From: Melioribacter roseus
GTDB taxonomy: Bacteria > Bacteroidota > Ignavibacteria > Ignavibacteriales > Melioribacteraceae
DNA length: 8,784 nucleotides
Assembly: GCA_020724325.1 (NCBI GenBank)
Contig: DYHC01000036.1
Span: 2,325-11,108 of the forward strand
Reading direction: 5' to 3'
Part shown: in pieces, positions 1 to 6,534 of the stretch
Numbering within the stretch: position 1 is the stretch's first letter
How the letters are laid out: every line of letters begins with the position of its first letter
The notes under the pieces: generated by a model
The model's input: only the letters and a program-made list of their open reading frames with translations
What the model was told of the DNA's origin: nothing
Database searches by the model: none
Translations under genes and position numbers: made by a program

Positions 1-1
1 A

Positions 2-139
2 ATTCAGGAAGCAGTTAAACTCGGTTTCCAGAGAATAATTATTCCTAAGAATAATTACAAGACGGTTAAGATTAAGGACTCTATACAAATTATTTGTGCA
101 GATGAAATTAAATCTGCTATCGAAAATTTATTTATATAA
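2..139 (+). CDS. radA: DNA repair protein RadA, C-terminal fragment
   Basis: This is the last 45 codons of a gene that enters from the left edge; the start and the ATPase core lie outside the window. The frame opens at base 2 and ends with TAA at 137-139. The segment EAVKLGFQRIIIPKNN, followed by a strand-rich stretch ending in a helix (ADEIKSAIENLFI), matches the end of the Lon-protease-like C-terminal domain of RadA, where a 'GF.+.+++P..N' motif is typical. RadA is a RecA-related, DnaB-like motor that promotes branch migration during homologous recombination in the cytoplasm. The identification rests on this short tail only. Lon itself ends with a similar motif but is a less good fit because the gene stops soon after. 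The next gene starts 24 bp downstream on the same strand, so co-transcription is likely. Confidence 0.72.
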   Translation: MQEAVKLGFQRIIIPKNNYKTVKIKDSIQIICADEIKSAIENLFI

Positions 140-163
140 TCAGATCACAAAAATATTATTGTT

Positions 164-1051
164 ATGAATTCTAAAAACATAATCGATTTCAAAATACTTT
201 TAAGATTACTCCTCGCAGCTACGTTTTTACTCTCAGCTTATTCAAAAATAATTCTGCCCGGAAGCATCGAAATTATTTTGATTGACCAGGGAATAATTAC
301 TGATAGAGCTGCTGCTGCATATGTTGTAAGATTGTTTATCGGGTTAGAATTGGCAATAGGACTGCTTTTTGTTTTTCCATATTATTTAAAAAGCATAACA
401 ATTCCACTTACATGGGGCTTGTTATTTTTCTTTACAGGTTATCTTTCATATACAGGTTTTGTTTTAGGTGATAAAAATAACTGCGGGTGTTTTGGTGAGC
501 TAATTAAAATGACTCCGCTTGAATCAATCATCAAAAATATTTTTCTGCTCATTTTATCTTTTCTCCTTTTTTATAAAACTAAAGATGATAGAAGAAAAAT
601 TATTCTTCCCTTATCAATTATTTTGATCTCCTTTCCAATTATATTTTTAATCTCTCCTGTAAGAGATGTAAGTGAATTTAAGTTCAGCAAGTATATTTAT
701 TTTGAGGGGAAAGGAAGAGTGGATTTATCCAGCAGCAATATTCTACTTGGAGTATTCGGTCTTGATTGTGAGCATTGCCAGCAGACAGCAACTTTGTTGG
801 CTGATATTAAAAGGGAGAATACCAGTCTGCCCGAAATTTATGTTCTGTTTTTCTCCGAAGGAAATACTACGGTTGAACAGTTTAATACAATCACTTATTC
901 CAGCTTTCCGTATCATATGATTGATGCCGGCGACTTTTTTAATCTGATTGGAAGTCAGCCGCCAAGAATCTATTGGTTAAAAGAGGGAAACATTGAAAAA
1001 TTCTGGGATAATAATTTTGAAAAAAGTTTGTTAGAAGAGTTTGGCAAATAA
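164..1051 (+). CDS. DoxX/MauE-family membrane protein with C-terminal thioredoxin-like domain
   Basis: The 295-residue protein has two parts. Residues about 10-165 contain five hydrophobic segments (roughly 11-30, 55-73, 78-101, 122-138, 146-164), as in the DoxX/MauE family, plus the family's CGCFG motif (Cys107, Cys109) in a loop after the third segment. Residues about 175-295 look like a thioredoxin fold, presumably periplasmic. They carry a CEHC redox pair (Cys202, Cys205) after a beta strand and a PP-containing segment near 266-267 where thioredoxins have their cis-proline. MauE was first described as needed for disulfide formation in methylamine dehydrogenase. By analogy this protein may pass electrons between the membrane-domain cysteines and the CEHC pair to oxidise or reduce envelope proteins; that is inference. 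ATG start, with no Shine-Dalgarno site visible. It lies 24 bp behind radA on the same strand. Similar fused proteins are common in Bacteroidota. The domain call is firm and the substrate is unknown. Confidence 0.8.
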   Translation: MNSKNIIDFKILLRLLLAATFLLSAYSKIILPGSIEIILIDQGIITDRAAAAYVVRLFIGLELAIGLLFVFPYYLKSITIPLTWGLLFFFTGYLSYTGFVLGDKNNCGCFGELIKMTPLESIIKNIFLLILSFLLFYKTKDDRRKIILPLSIILISFPIIFLISPVRDVSEFKFSKYIYFEGKGRVDLSSSNILLGVFGLDCEHCQQTATLLADIKRENTSLPEIYVLFFSEGNTTVEQFNTITYSSFPYHMIDAGDFFNLIGSQPPRIYWLKEGNIEKFWDNNFEKSLLEEFGK

Positions 1052-1078
1052 CAGCGAATAATTTTTTTGCTTTTAGTG

Positions 1079-1140
1079 TTCATTCAAGAAATCTGAATCC
1101 GTTAAATTTTGAATCATGATCTCCGTTTCAATTGAATGAA
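1079..1140. repeat. Widely spaced 9-bp inverted repeat downstream of the MauE-like gene
   Basis: TTCATTCAA (1079-1087) and its exact complement TTGAATGAA (1132-1140) are separated by 44 bases. The inner stretch also contains the self-complementary octamer ATCATGAT (1113-1120). The position, 28 bp after the stop codon at 1051, would suit a transcript-end structure. However, the arms are AT-rich, the loop is long, and no T-run follows. It may be chance, or a weak 3'-end foldback. Confidence 0.25.
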
Positions 1141-1150
1141 ATAAGTTGCA

Positions 1151-1230
1151 GCTAACGGTTTGTGGTTTGGTGCCTCGGCAGACTTAGAATTATAGAAGAG
1201 TCGACGAAGCACTAACGTTTAATAGCGCTA
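1151..1230. repeat. Imperfect ~80-bp foldback element (attC-like or REP-like)
   Basis: The left arm GCTAACGGTTTGTGGTTTGG and following bases to 1184 are loosely complementary to the right arm from 1199 to 1230. Visible pairing includes GACT (1181-1184) with AGTC (1199-1202), GTG/CAC and CT/AG blocks around GGTGCCTC and GAAGCAC, and the outer GCTA..ACG with CGT..TAGC, with several bulged bases. The loop is AT-rich (about 1185-1198). Ends carrying AACG/CGTT and a bulged stem of this length recall integron attC sites and short intergenic repeats of Bacteroidota. The seven-base end boxes do not match RYYYAAC/GTTRRRY exactly (one mismatch each), and no integrase is in view. It lies 3' of the VOC gene, where an attC would sit in a cassette. 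I see the foldback; its class is a guess. Confidence 0.35.
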
Positions 1231-1302
1231 CAACTATTCAAATTAACACTTCCCCGGCTGTTACATCAAACAAATCTTGTGTGTTCGTTGTTCTTTTCAG
1301 AT

Positions 1303-1677
1303 TTATTCGTGAACTTGACAGGCTTCAAGAATATTTCCGTCAAGGTCATAGAATAAAAAGTATTTCACTGAATTATCATCAATAACTTCTCCAACGTTCA
1401 CACCCTTACTTTGTAAATCCTGTCTTGCATTTTTTGCATCTAGGGTTCTGAAGATTGGATAAGATGAAGTTTCTTTATTGCTTTCAATTTTTTTGTCTGT
1501 TTGCCATATAGTTAAACTAGTTGGACTGCCTGTATCCAGCACAACAAGTTTTATTGACGGGTCGTCCCAAACCGGTGTAAGGTCTAATTTCTCTTGATAC
1601 CATTTTTTAGCTTTTTCAATGTCTGAAACTCTAATAATTATGGTATCAATTCCTTGCAATGGCTTTTGATGTTTCAT
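1303..1677 (-). CDS. VOC (glyoxalase/bleomycin-resistance fold) family protein
   Basis: The 124-residue protein is a single vicinal-oxygen-chelate module pair. The opening strand and helix (IDTIIIRVSDIEKAKKWYQEKL, residues about 9-31) and the closing strand pair (KYFLFYDLDGNILEACQ, about 105-121) are family hallmarks, the latter with a Glu at the usual metal-ligand place in ILEACQ. Family members are metal-dependent isomerases, dioxygenases or thiol-drug resistance proteins, or simple binding proteins. The substrate here cannot be told. The first strand reads DTIIIRV, without the His that often provides the first metal ligand, so metal binding may be altered or supplied by other residues. ATG start at 1677, no strong Shine-Dalgarno. 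It stands alone, with gaps of 251 bp and 168 bp on its two sides, and faces the radA operon tail-to-tail. Confidence 0.8.
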   Translation of the reverse strand: MKHQKPLQGIDTIIIRVSDIEKAKKWYQEKLDLTPVWDDPSIKLVVLDTGSPTSLTIWQTDKKIESNKETSSYPIFRTLDAKNARQDLQSKGVNVGEVIDDNSVKYFLFYDLDGNILEACQVHE

Positions 1678-1845
1678 ATTTCTTTTGTCAGATTGAATTT
1701 ATTATTGTTATAATATCATTACTAAATATGCAATTTTTTGTTTGCCAGGGCCTATGATTTTTGAAAGTTGATCCTGCGTTTGGGAATTTACTTTCGCAAA
1801 TGTAATTGGTTCTGAGCAGCGGCAAATATCTACTTAACAGCTTAT

Positions 1846-2583
1846 CTATAATCCTAATTTTTTCTTAATCTCATCTGCAATTTCAGTTGAAACGAGAATT
1901 CTGCCGCAAGACTCGCACGAAAAAATTCTTTTACTTTGGCGTATTTCTATTTGTCTTTGCGGAGGAACAACGTTGTGGCATCCTGAACAAGCCGAACGGT
2001 TAATAGTAACAACTGCTTTTCCATTCAATGCTTTTCGGATTCTCATGTAAGTATTATAATCGGGTTTTTTAACCTTCGCAGCAATTTTTTCGCGTTTATC
2101 CATTAATTTGGCTTCTTCGCGTTCATTAGCTCTAATTATTTGTTTCAGTTCACTTTCTTTTTCCTTCAACTCCTTTTGAAATGTTTCAATCTGTGGTGCA
2201 ATCTCTTCTATTTCATTTTTTAATTTCTGAATCAAATCCTCAAGGGCAATACTCTCGGCATCCAGTTTATTTATCTGCTCTTCACTGTAGTCAATCTCTT
2301 TAGTAAGAGCGTCATATTCTTTATTATTCCGCACCTGATAAAGCTGGGATTTGAATTTTTTGAGATTCGCTTTTAAACGATCGGCATCGTTATCATTTTC
2401 TTTCCGCTTGGAAAGAGATTTCTTCTTTTCAGCTTCTTTAACTTCAGTCTGATGCAGAAGTGTATCGATTTGTGATGTTAGTTCGTTAACTGCAGCAGGA
2501 AGATCGCCGCGCAGTTCTTCTAATTCGTCGAGCTGATCATCAATTAATTGCAGCTCGTACAATGCTGAAAGCCTTTCGATCAA
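1846..2583 (-). CDS. Coiled-coil protein with C-terminal C4 zinc ribbon (CdsZ/FlgZ-like, former DUF164)
   Basis: The 245-residue protein has a long charged helical region (about 1-185) rich in Glu, Lys and Leu, expected to form an antiparallel coiled-coil hairpin. A zinc ribbon follows with CSGC (Cys199, Cys202) and CESC (Cys223, Cys226). This architecture is that of the family that includes Helicobacter HP0958 (FlgZ) and chlamydial CT398 (CdsZ), which bind secretion or flagellar proteins, sigma-54 or RNA in those hosts. In non-flagellated relatives the role is unclear, so only the family is claimed. The start is TTG at 2583-2581: an in-frame TAA lies three codons upstream, so translation cannot begin further out. 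AGGGAG is placed 9 nt before the TTG. The gene begins 19 bp after the nif3 stop and is very likely in the same transcript; this pair is widely conserved across bacteria. Confidence 0.85.
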   Translation of the reverse strand: MIERLSALYELQLIDDQLDELEELRGDLPAAVNELTSQIDTLLHQTEVKEAEKKKSLSKRKENDNDADRLKANLKKFKSQLYQVRNNKEYDALTKEIDYSEEQINKLDAESIALEDLIQKLKNEIEEIAPQIETFQKELKEKESELKQIIRANEREEAKLMDKREKIAAKVKKPDYNTYMRIRKALNGKAVVTINRSACSGCHNVVPPQRQIEIRQSKRIFSCESCGRILVSTEIADEIKKKLGL

Positions 2584-2592
2584 TTTATATTA

Positions 2593-2598
2593 CTCCCT
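2593..2598 (-). promoter_or_regulatory. Shine-Dalgarno site deciding the TTG start of the zinc-ribbon gene
   Basis: On the minus strand AGGGAG stands 9 nt before the TTG at 2583-2581. It is the only strong Shine-Dalgarno sequence at normal spacing that I see in the window, and it supports the unusual start codon. Confidence 0.6.
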
Positions 2599-2602
2599 AA
2601 TG

Positions 2603-3709
2603 TTAATAAAATTTTACCGGGTTTGTACTACCCGAAAACTTATATACCTTTATAGAATCTTCATCACTTATTATTTTTTCAATTCTCTTTTTAACAATAT
2701 TAAGCGAGCCAATTTCTGTTTCATAGTGTCCTGCATCAATAAGCAGAATTTTACCTTCCGCTTCATGATAAGCGTGGTACTTAATATCGGCAGTAATAAA
2801 TGCATCTGCACAAAGGTTGATTGCGTGGGAAAGTAAGTCGGAACCGGATCCGCCGCACACAGCCACTTTTTTAATTTTACTACCTTTTCCGCGGCAGTAT
2901 TTTAATCTTCCTATTTTAAGTGTGCTGCTTACAAAATTAAGGAATTCCTTTTCCGATAATTCTTTGTCAAGTTCACCAACAGCACCGGCTCCAAAATTTG
3001 TATTTTTATTTCTCAATTGATATACATCGTACGCAGGTTCTTCATAAGGATGATATTTCTTTACAGCGTTTAATACACTGCTCAAATTCCATGAATCTAC
3101 AATCACCTCCAGCCGCACTTCTTCTACTTTTTCTAACTTTCCTTTTTTGCCAATTACAGGGTTCGAGTATTCATTTCCCTTAAATGTTCCTTCTCCATAA
3201 ATTCTATAGCTGCAATACTCATAATTTCCGATTCTGCCGCCGCCCGCAGAGAAAAGAGCTTCTGATAATTGTTCAACATTTTCGGAAGGAACAAAAATCA
3301 CAACTTTGAATTGATTGGCTTCTTGATGTTTAATGAAGGTTACATTTTTCAGCTGAAGAGTTTTTGCAAGTTCGAATGAAACGCCGTTCTTATTAAAATC
3401 CAAATTTGTATGAGCGGCATAAAGTGAAATATTGTGCTTTATGAGGAGCCGAATAAGTTTAGCTGTTTTGGATTTATCGAAATCTAAGTTTTTGATCGGG
3501 TTGAAGATTAGAGGGTGATGTGTAAAAATTAAATTGCATTTCTTTTTGACAGCTTCTTGAAGGACTTCTTCATCTAACTCAAGGCAGAGAAGGATGTTTT
3601 TAAGTTTATCTCCCCTTGAGCCGACCTGGAGTCCAACGTTGTCGTTCTCCCACGCCGCACCCGGCGGCGCCCAATCTTCAATTTGTTTAATCAATTCTCC
3701 AACGTTCAT
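2603..3709 (-). CDS. Nif3-like dinuclear metal centre protein (YqfO type, with inserted PII-like domain)
   Basis: The 368-residue protein belongs to the NIF3/YbgI family of hexameric toroid proteins with a two-metal site. Metal-site motifs are visible: THHPLIF (His64, His65), AAHTNLD (His100, Asp104) and DAGHYETE (His328, Glu332). The stretch of about 130-235, including YHPYEEPAYDVYQL, is the inserted CutA/PII-like domain seen in Bacillus YqfO and staphylococcal SA1388, and explains the length compared with about 250 residues for the short form. The cellular function is unsettled; GTP cyclohydrolase I type 2 is an old annotation and I do not assert it. I chose ATG at 3709 (MNVGELIKQ), which matches the usual N-terminus. 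The frame is open five codons further to a GTG at 3724, but that codon lies inside a terminator-like hairpin. The zinc-ribbon gene follows 19 bp downstream. Confidence 0.9.
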   Translation of the reverse strand: MNVGELIKQIEDWAPPGAAWENDNVGLQVGSRGDKLKNILLCLELDEEVLQEAVKKKCNLIFTHHPLIFNPIKNLDFDKSKTAKLIRLLIKHNISLYAAHTNLDFNKNGVSFELAKTLQLKNVTFIKHQEANQFKVVIFVPSENVEQLSEALFSAGGGRIGNYEYCSYRIYGEGTFKGNEYSNPVIGKKGKLEKVEEVRLEVIVDSWNLSSVLNAVKKYHPYEEPAYDVYQLRNKNTNFGAGAVGELDKELSEKEFLNFVSSTLKIGRLKYCRGKGSKIKKVAVCGGSGSDLLSHAINLCADAFITADIKYHAYHEAEGKILLIDAGHYETEIGSLNIVKKRIEKIISDEDSIKVYKFSGSTNPVKFY

Positions 3710-3711
3710 AT

Positions 3712-3748
3712 AAAAAAAATGCACTCCTGATTTTTAAGGAGTGCATTT
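3712..3748 (-). terminator. Strong intrinsic terminator or attenuator hairpin just before nif3
   Basis: The stem GCACTCCT (3721-3728) pairs perfectly with AGGAGTGC (3737-3744) across an 8-base loop. AAAT/ATTT on the outside extends the stem to 12 bp. On the minus strand the hairpin is followed by eight Ts (As at 3712-3719), a textbook intrinsic terminator for transcripts coming from ispG. The T-run ends only 2 nt before the nif3 ATG, so it either insulates nif3 from ispG or works as a leader attenuator. On the plus strand the T-run is short and termination would be weak. The 3' arm also contains AGGAG, 14 nt from the nif3 ATG, so the hairpin would hide it. Confidence 0.75.
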
Positions 3749-3749
3749 A

Positions 3750-3821
3750 TCAACCAGAAACTTGTGTAAAATAAACTGGCTTTTCCCTGATTACTGTTTT
3801 ATCGTGTACGAATATTTCCAT
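3750..3821 (-). CDS. Possible 23-codon leader peptide upstream of nif3
   Basis: ATG at 3821-3819 opens a short frame, MEIFVHDKTVIREKPVYFTQVSG, that ends in TGA at 3752-3750, two bases before the hairpin at 3712-3748. No Shine-Dalgarno site is visible, and the peptide resembles nothing I recognise. It has no run of one amino acid as classical attenuation leaders do. A possible promoter sits just upstream, which would make the message nearly leaderless. An open frame of this length arises easily by chance; it is listed because of its position between a promoter-like site and a terminator. Confidence 0.2.
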   Translation of the reverse strand: MEIFVHDKTVIREKPVYFTQVSG

Positions 3822-3831
3822 ATAACTGCTC

Positions 3832-3863
3832 TAAATATATGATAATCGAGTTATATTCTCAAT
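3832..3863 (-). promoter_or_regulatory. Possible Bacteroidota-type promoter for the nif3 leader
   Basis: On the minus strand ATTG (3863-3860) and TATATTTA (3839-3832) are 20 nt apart. They resemble the TTTG and TAnnTTTG elements of Bacteroidota housekeeping promoters, with one mismatch in each. A start near 3825 would give a leader of about 115 nt before the nif3 ATG, holding the short open frame and hairpin. AT-rich sequence gives such matches by chance. Confidence 0.27.
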
Positions 3864-3875
3864 AATAAATTTGGG

Positions 3876-5831
3876 TTAAAATTGGGGTATTTCCACCCAT
3901 TTACCGTCTTCCCTTATCAAATTAATAAGTTCATCAAGGGCAAAGTCCGATTTAATGCTTCTTTTTACAATTTCCTTTCCGCGGTATAATGTTATTTTGC
4001 CGGGACCAGAACCAACGTAACCATAATCTGCATCAGCCATTTCTCCTGGACCGTTTACAATGCATCCCATTATAGCAATTTTAACACCTTTCAAATGCTC
4101 TGTTCGTTTCCTAATTTTGTTTGTTACTTCTACAAGATCGAACAAAGTTCTTCCGCAAGAAGGACATGCAATGTATTCGGTTTTAGAAATTCTTGTTCTA
4201 GCTGCTTGAAGAATTCCGAAAGAGGTTCTGTTGATAAAACCCGGTTCCATCTGCTTGCCGGATTTGTCCAGCGAGTTTAACCATACACCATCGCCAAGCC
4301 CGTCAATTAACAATGCGCCAACATCTGTAGAACTGTATAAACGGAAATGATTTTCATCTATATCCGAATATTCTCTTTTTATAATAACAGGATTTTTTAT
4401 TTCACGCAGAATCATTTCAATAAATGCTCTTCGCTGTTCAGCCATTCCGTGGTTATTATTTGTAGTAAGTATAAAAACAACTGCCGGATTATTTTTTATT
4501 TCGGAAAAAATTTCATTGATAAGATCCGAAATATTTATCTGAACAAAATTTAATGTGAATGATAATGTTGGTTTTGTAATAAAATCGCTTAATGTAAGGA
4601 GCGGAAATCCTTTGGTTCTATCGCTAAGTCCTAACCATTTATTATAATCATAAATCATTTTTAAGCTGTTTGGCGCACCAAAGGGTAATTCATTTTGACC
4701 AAGGTAGATTAAGTCGCATGCCCGATCATTCAAATACCATTTATCGGTAACCTGTTCGTAATTATAACCAACAGATTTAAGTGCAGCCGGGACTTCTACC
4801 AAATTTTTACTTAGGTCGATTAACACTTTTGGAACAGTTGCTCCGCCAATTCCAGCAACTTCGAAAGTTTCTCTTCTTGAGTAAACGAACGGGTTAATCG
4901 GCGAATTGTCAATCGGAATTATTTCTTTATGATTACATCTATTTGTGTAACGGTTGGCAAGTGCAATAGCAACCGGAGCTTCATATTCCGGCTCTTCTGT
5001 TAAAGAAACTCTTATTGTGTCACCGATTCCATCTTCTAGTAGAGTACCTATACCAACAGCAGATTTTATTCTTCCATCATCTCCATCTCCGGCTTCTGTA
5101 ACGCCAAGATGCAAAGGATAATTCATATTCTCTTCTTCCATCTTTTGAATTAGAAGCCTGTATGCCCGAACCATAACCAGTGGATTGCTTGCTTTCATAG
5201 ACAAAACAATATTATGGTAATTATTCTCTTCGCAAATTCTTAGAAACTCGAGAGCAGATTCAACCATACCAAGCGGAGTATCGCCGTAACGGCTCATAAT
5301 TCTATCTGACAGCGAACCGTGGTTAGTGCCTATGCGCATTGCGGTTCCATATTCCTTGCAAATCTTAACAAGCGGCGTAAAACGTTCTCTAATTCTATCT
5401 ATCTCTTCTGCATACTCTGCATCGGTATATTCAATTGTTTGGAATTTCTTCTTGTCAATGTAATTGCCGGGATTGATTCTAACCTTTTCTACAATACGAG
5501 CGGCAAGTTCTGCAGCGTTTGGAGTAAAATGAATATCTGCAATTAACGGTGTGTTGTAACCCCTTTTACGTAATTCATTCTTGATGTTCTGTAAATTTTG
5601 TGCTTCCTTTAAACTAGGAGCAGTAATACGCACATAATCACAGCCGGCATTTATCATTCTGATTGTCTGTTCTACGGTTGCCAGTGTATTCATTGTATCG
5701 GTTGTAGTCATGGATTGAATGCGGATCGGGTTACTGCCGCCAAGAGGAAGATTGCCAATAAATACTTCCCTCGTTTTGTATCGGGAATAACTGGTTAAAC
5801 TGTTACAGTATTTTTTGATTATCTGTATCAT
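3876..5831 (-). CDS. ispG: (E)-4-hydroxy-3-methylbut-2-enyl-diphosphate synthase IspG (GcpE), long form
   Basis: IspG converts 2-C-methyl-D-erythritol 2,4-cyclodiphosphate to HMBPP, the second-to-last step of the MEP isoprenoid pathway, in the cytoplasm. The 651-residue protein has the N-terminal TIM barrel (about 15-290, with IRIQSMTTTDT and DIHFTPNAA). A large inserted domain follows (about 300-530), then the iron-sulfur domain. There CPSCGRTLF (Cys556, Cys559) and MGCIVNGPGE (Cys590, Glu597) supply the three Cys and one Glu ligands of the [4Fe-4S] cluster. Short-form enzymes have about 360-400 residues; the insert marks the three-domain type of Bacteroidota/Chlorobi, chlamydiae and plants. 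All key residues are present, so it should be active. ATG start at 5831, no clear Shine-Dalgarno site. It starts 42 bp after the DJ-1 gene on the same strand, suggesting co-transcription, and is followed by a terminator before nif3. Confidence 0.97.
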   Translation of the reverse strand: MIQIIKKYCNSLTSYSRYKTREVFIGNLPLGGSNPIRIQSMTTTDTMNTLATVEQTIRMINAGCDYVRITAPSLKEAQNLQNIKNELRKRGYNTPLIADIHFTPNAAELAARIVEKVRINPGNYIDKKKFQTIEYTDAEYAEEIDRIRERFTPLVKICKEYGTAMRIGTNHGSLSDRIMSRYGDTPLGMVESALEFLRICEENNYHNIVLSMKASNPLVMVRAYRLLIQKMEEENMNYPLHLGVTEAGDGDDGRIKSAVGIGTLLEDGIGDTIRVSLTEEPEYEAPVAIALANRYTNRCNHKEIIPIDNSPINPFVYSRRETFEVAGIGGATVPKVLIDLSKNLVEVPAALKSVGYNYEQVTDKWYLNDRACDLIYLGQNELPFGAPNSLKMIYDYNKWLGLSDRTKGFPLLTLSDFITKPTLSFTLNFVQINISDLINEIFSEIKNNPAVVFILTTNNNHGMAEQRRAFIEMILREIKNPVIIKREYSDIDENHFRLYSSTDVGALLIDGLGDGVWLNSLDKSGKQMEPGFINRTSFGILQAARTRISKTEYIACPSCGRTLFDLVEVTNKIRKRTEHLKGVKIAIMGCIVNGPGEMADADYGYVGSGPGKITLYRGKEIVKRSIKSDFALDELINLIREDGKWVEIPQF

Positions 5832-5873
5832 ATTTCTGTAAACGACGGGTATTAATGGTAAGTTCTATTCAGA

Positions 5874-6389
5874 TTAATTTTTTGCCAACTCATTTAAAAA
5901 TATTTTAATAAACTCACCGGCAGTCGTAGGATCTTTGGCGGTTATTATGTTATTCGAAATAATAACTGGATTGTCTTTATATTCTACACCCAATCGTTCT
6001 AATTCTTTTTTATCGTCAGGATAACAAGTCGCGCATTCGGTAATTAGTCCGGCTTTAGCCAGAATAATAGGTGCGGCACAAATTGCGCCAATAGGTTTTT
6101 TCTTTAAGTGGAATTTTCTTGCAATAGAATGAAGTAGAGAATTATTCCAATAATTTCTTACTCCATTACCGCCTATAAAAATTATTCCGCCGAAATTACT
6201 TTCGTGTATGTTATAGAGCTGAATATCGTTCTTTACTTTTAAGCCGTTCGATCCGGAGCATAGCGCATAAGCATCGGAAGCAATAAACACTTTAATATGT
6301 GCTCGTTCTAGTGCGTTTATTATTATAAGGTATTCCTGCTCATTGAAATCCTGAGCGGGCAGAATTATCAGGACACTACGATTTATCAA
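5874..6389 (-). CDS. DJ-1/PfpI family protein (YajL/DJ-1-like)
   Basis: The protein is about 171 residues with the DJ-1/PfpI Rossmann-like fold. Residues are counted from TTG at 6389-6387. Beta strand 1 is SVLIILPAQDFNEQEY, with a Glu (residue 19) at the position of DJ-1 Glu18. IFIGGNG (about 71-77) is the GG loop. GAICAAPIILAKAGL has the reactive Cys104 at the nucleophile elbow, and TCYP follows where human DJ-1 has THP. Members are oxidative-stress sensors, chaperones, proposed deglycases or glyoxalases; the substrate here is unknown. The open frame continues to another TTG at 6449, adding 20 residues (MPIRVNLCIL...) with no family counterpart. I prefer 6389 because family members begin a few residues before the first strand, but neither TTG has a good Shine-Dalgarno site. 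It is divergent from dnaG and upstream of ispG in the same direction. Confidence 0.85.
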   Translation of the reverse strand: MINRSVLIILPAQDFNEQEYLIIINALERAHIKVFIASDAYALCSGSNGLKVKNDIQLYNIHESNFGGIIFIGGNGVRNYWNNSLLHSIARKFHLKKKPIGAICAAPIILAKAGLITECATCYPDDKKELERLGVEYKDNPVIISNNIITAKDPTTAGEFIKIFLNELAKN

Positions 6390-6459
6390 AGATAAGCCAC
6401 TAATTATATTTTCTGATAATAAAATACAAAGATTAACTCTGATGGGCAATTGAATGCGG

Positions 6460-6490
6460 TTTGGTTTAATTAATAAAATATCTAATTTCG
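6460..6490 (+). promoter_or_regulatory. Candidate promoter for dnaG
   Basis: TTTG at 6460-6463 is followed after exactly 19 bases by TAATTTCG at 6483-6490. This fits the Bacteroidota promoter pattern TTTG-N19-TAnnTTTG with one mismatch. Transcription would begin near 6497, giving a leader of about 40 nt before the TTG start at 6535. The site lies in the divergent gap between the DJ-1 and dnaG genes, where a promoter is needed. No experiment supports it. Confidence 0.42.
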
Positions 6491-6534
6491 TTTGTAAATT
6501 GTTTTCAGTTTAGTTAAAGAGAGTGAAATAATAA

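Noticed and set aside
672..920. 82-residue plus-strand frame inside the MauE/thioredoxin gene
   Set aside because: It overlaps the thioredoxin-like domain, whose frame has clear family motifs.
1062..1068. T-run after the MauE-like gene as an intrinsic terminator
   Set aside because: No stem precedes the seven Ts. The 9-bp inverted repeat lies after them rather than before.
2600..3183. Plus-strand open frames opposite nif3
   Set aside because: They are antisense to conserved Nif3 motifs and have no plausible ribosome site or similarity.
3710..3724. GTG at 3724 as the start of nif3 (MHFFYMNVGEL)
   Set aside because: The codon lies inside a 12-bp terminator stem and the five extra codons are mostly the T-run. 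The family N-terminus begins at the ATG 3709.
4095..5546. Several 60-75 residue plus-strand open frames across ispG
   Set aside because: They are antisense shadows of a fully conserved gene, Cys/Phe/Ile-rich and without recognisable domains.
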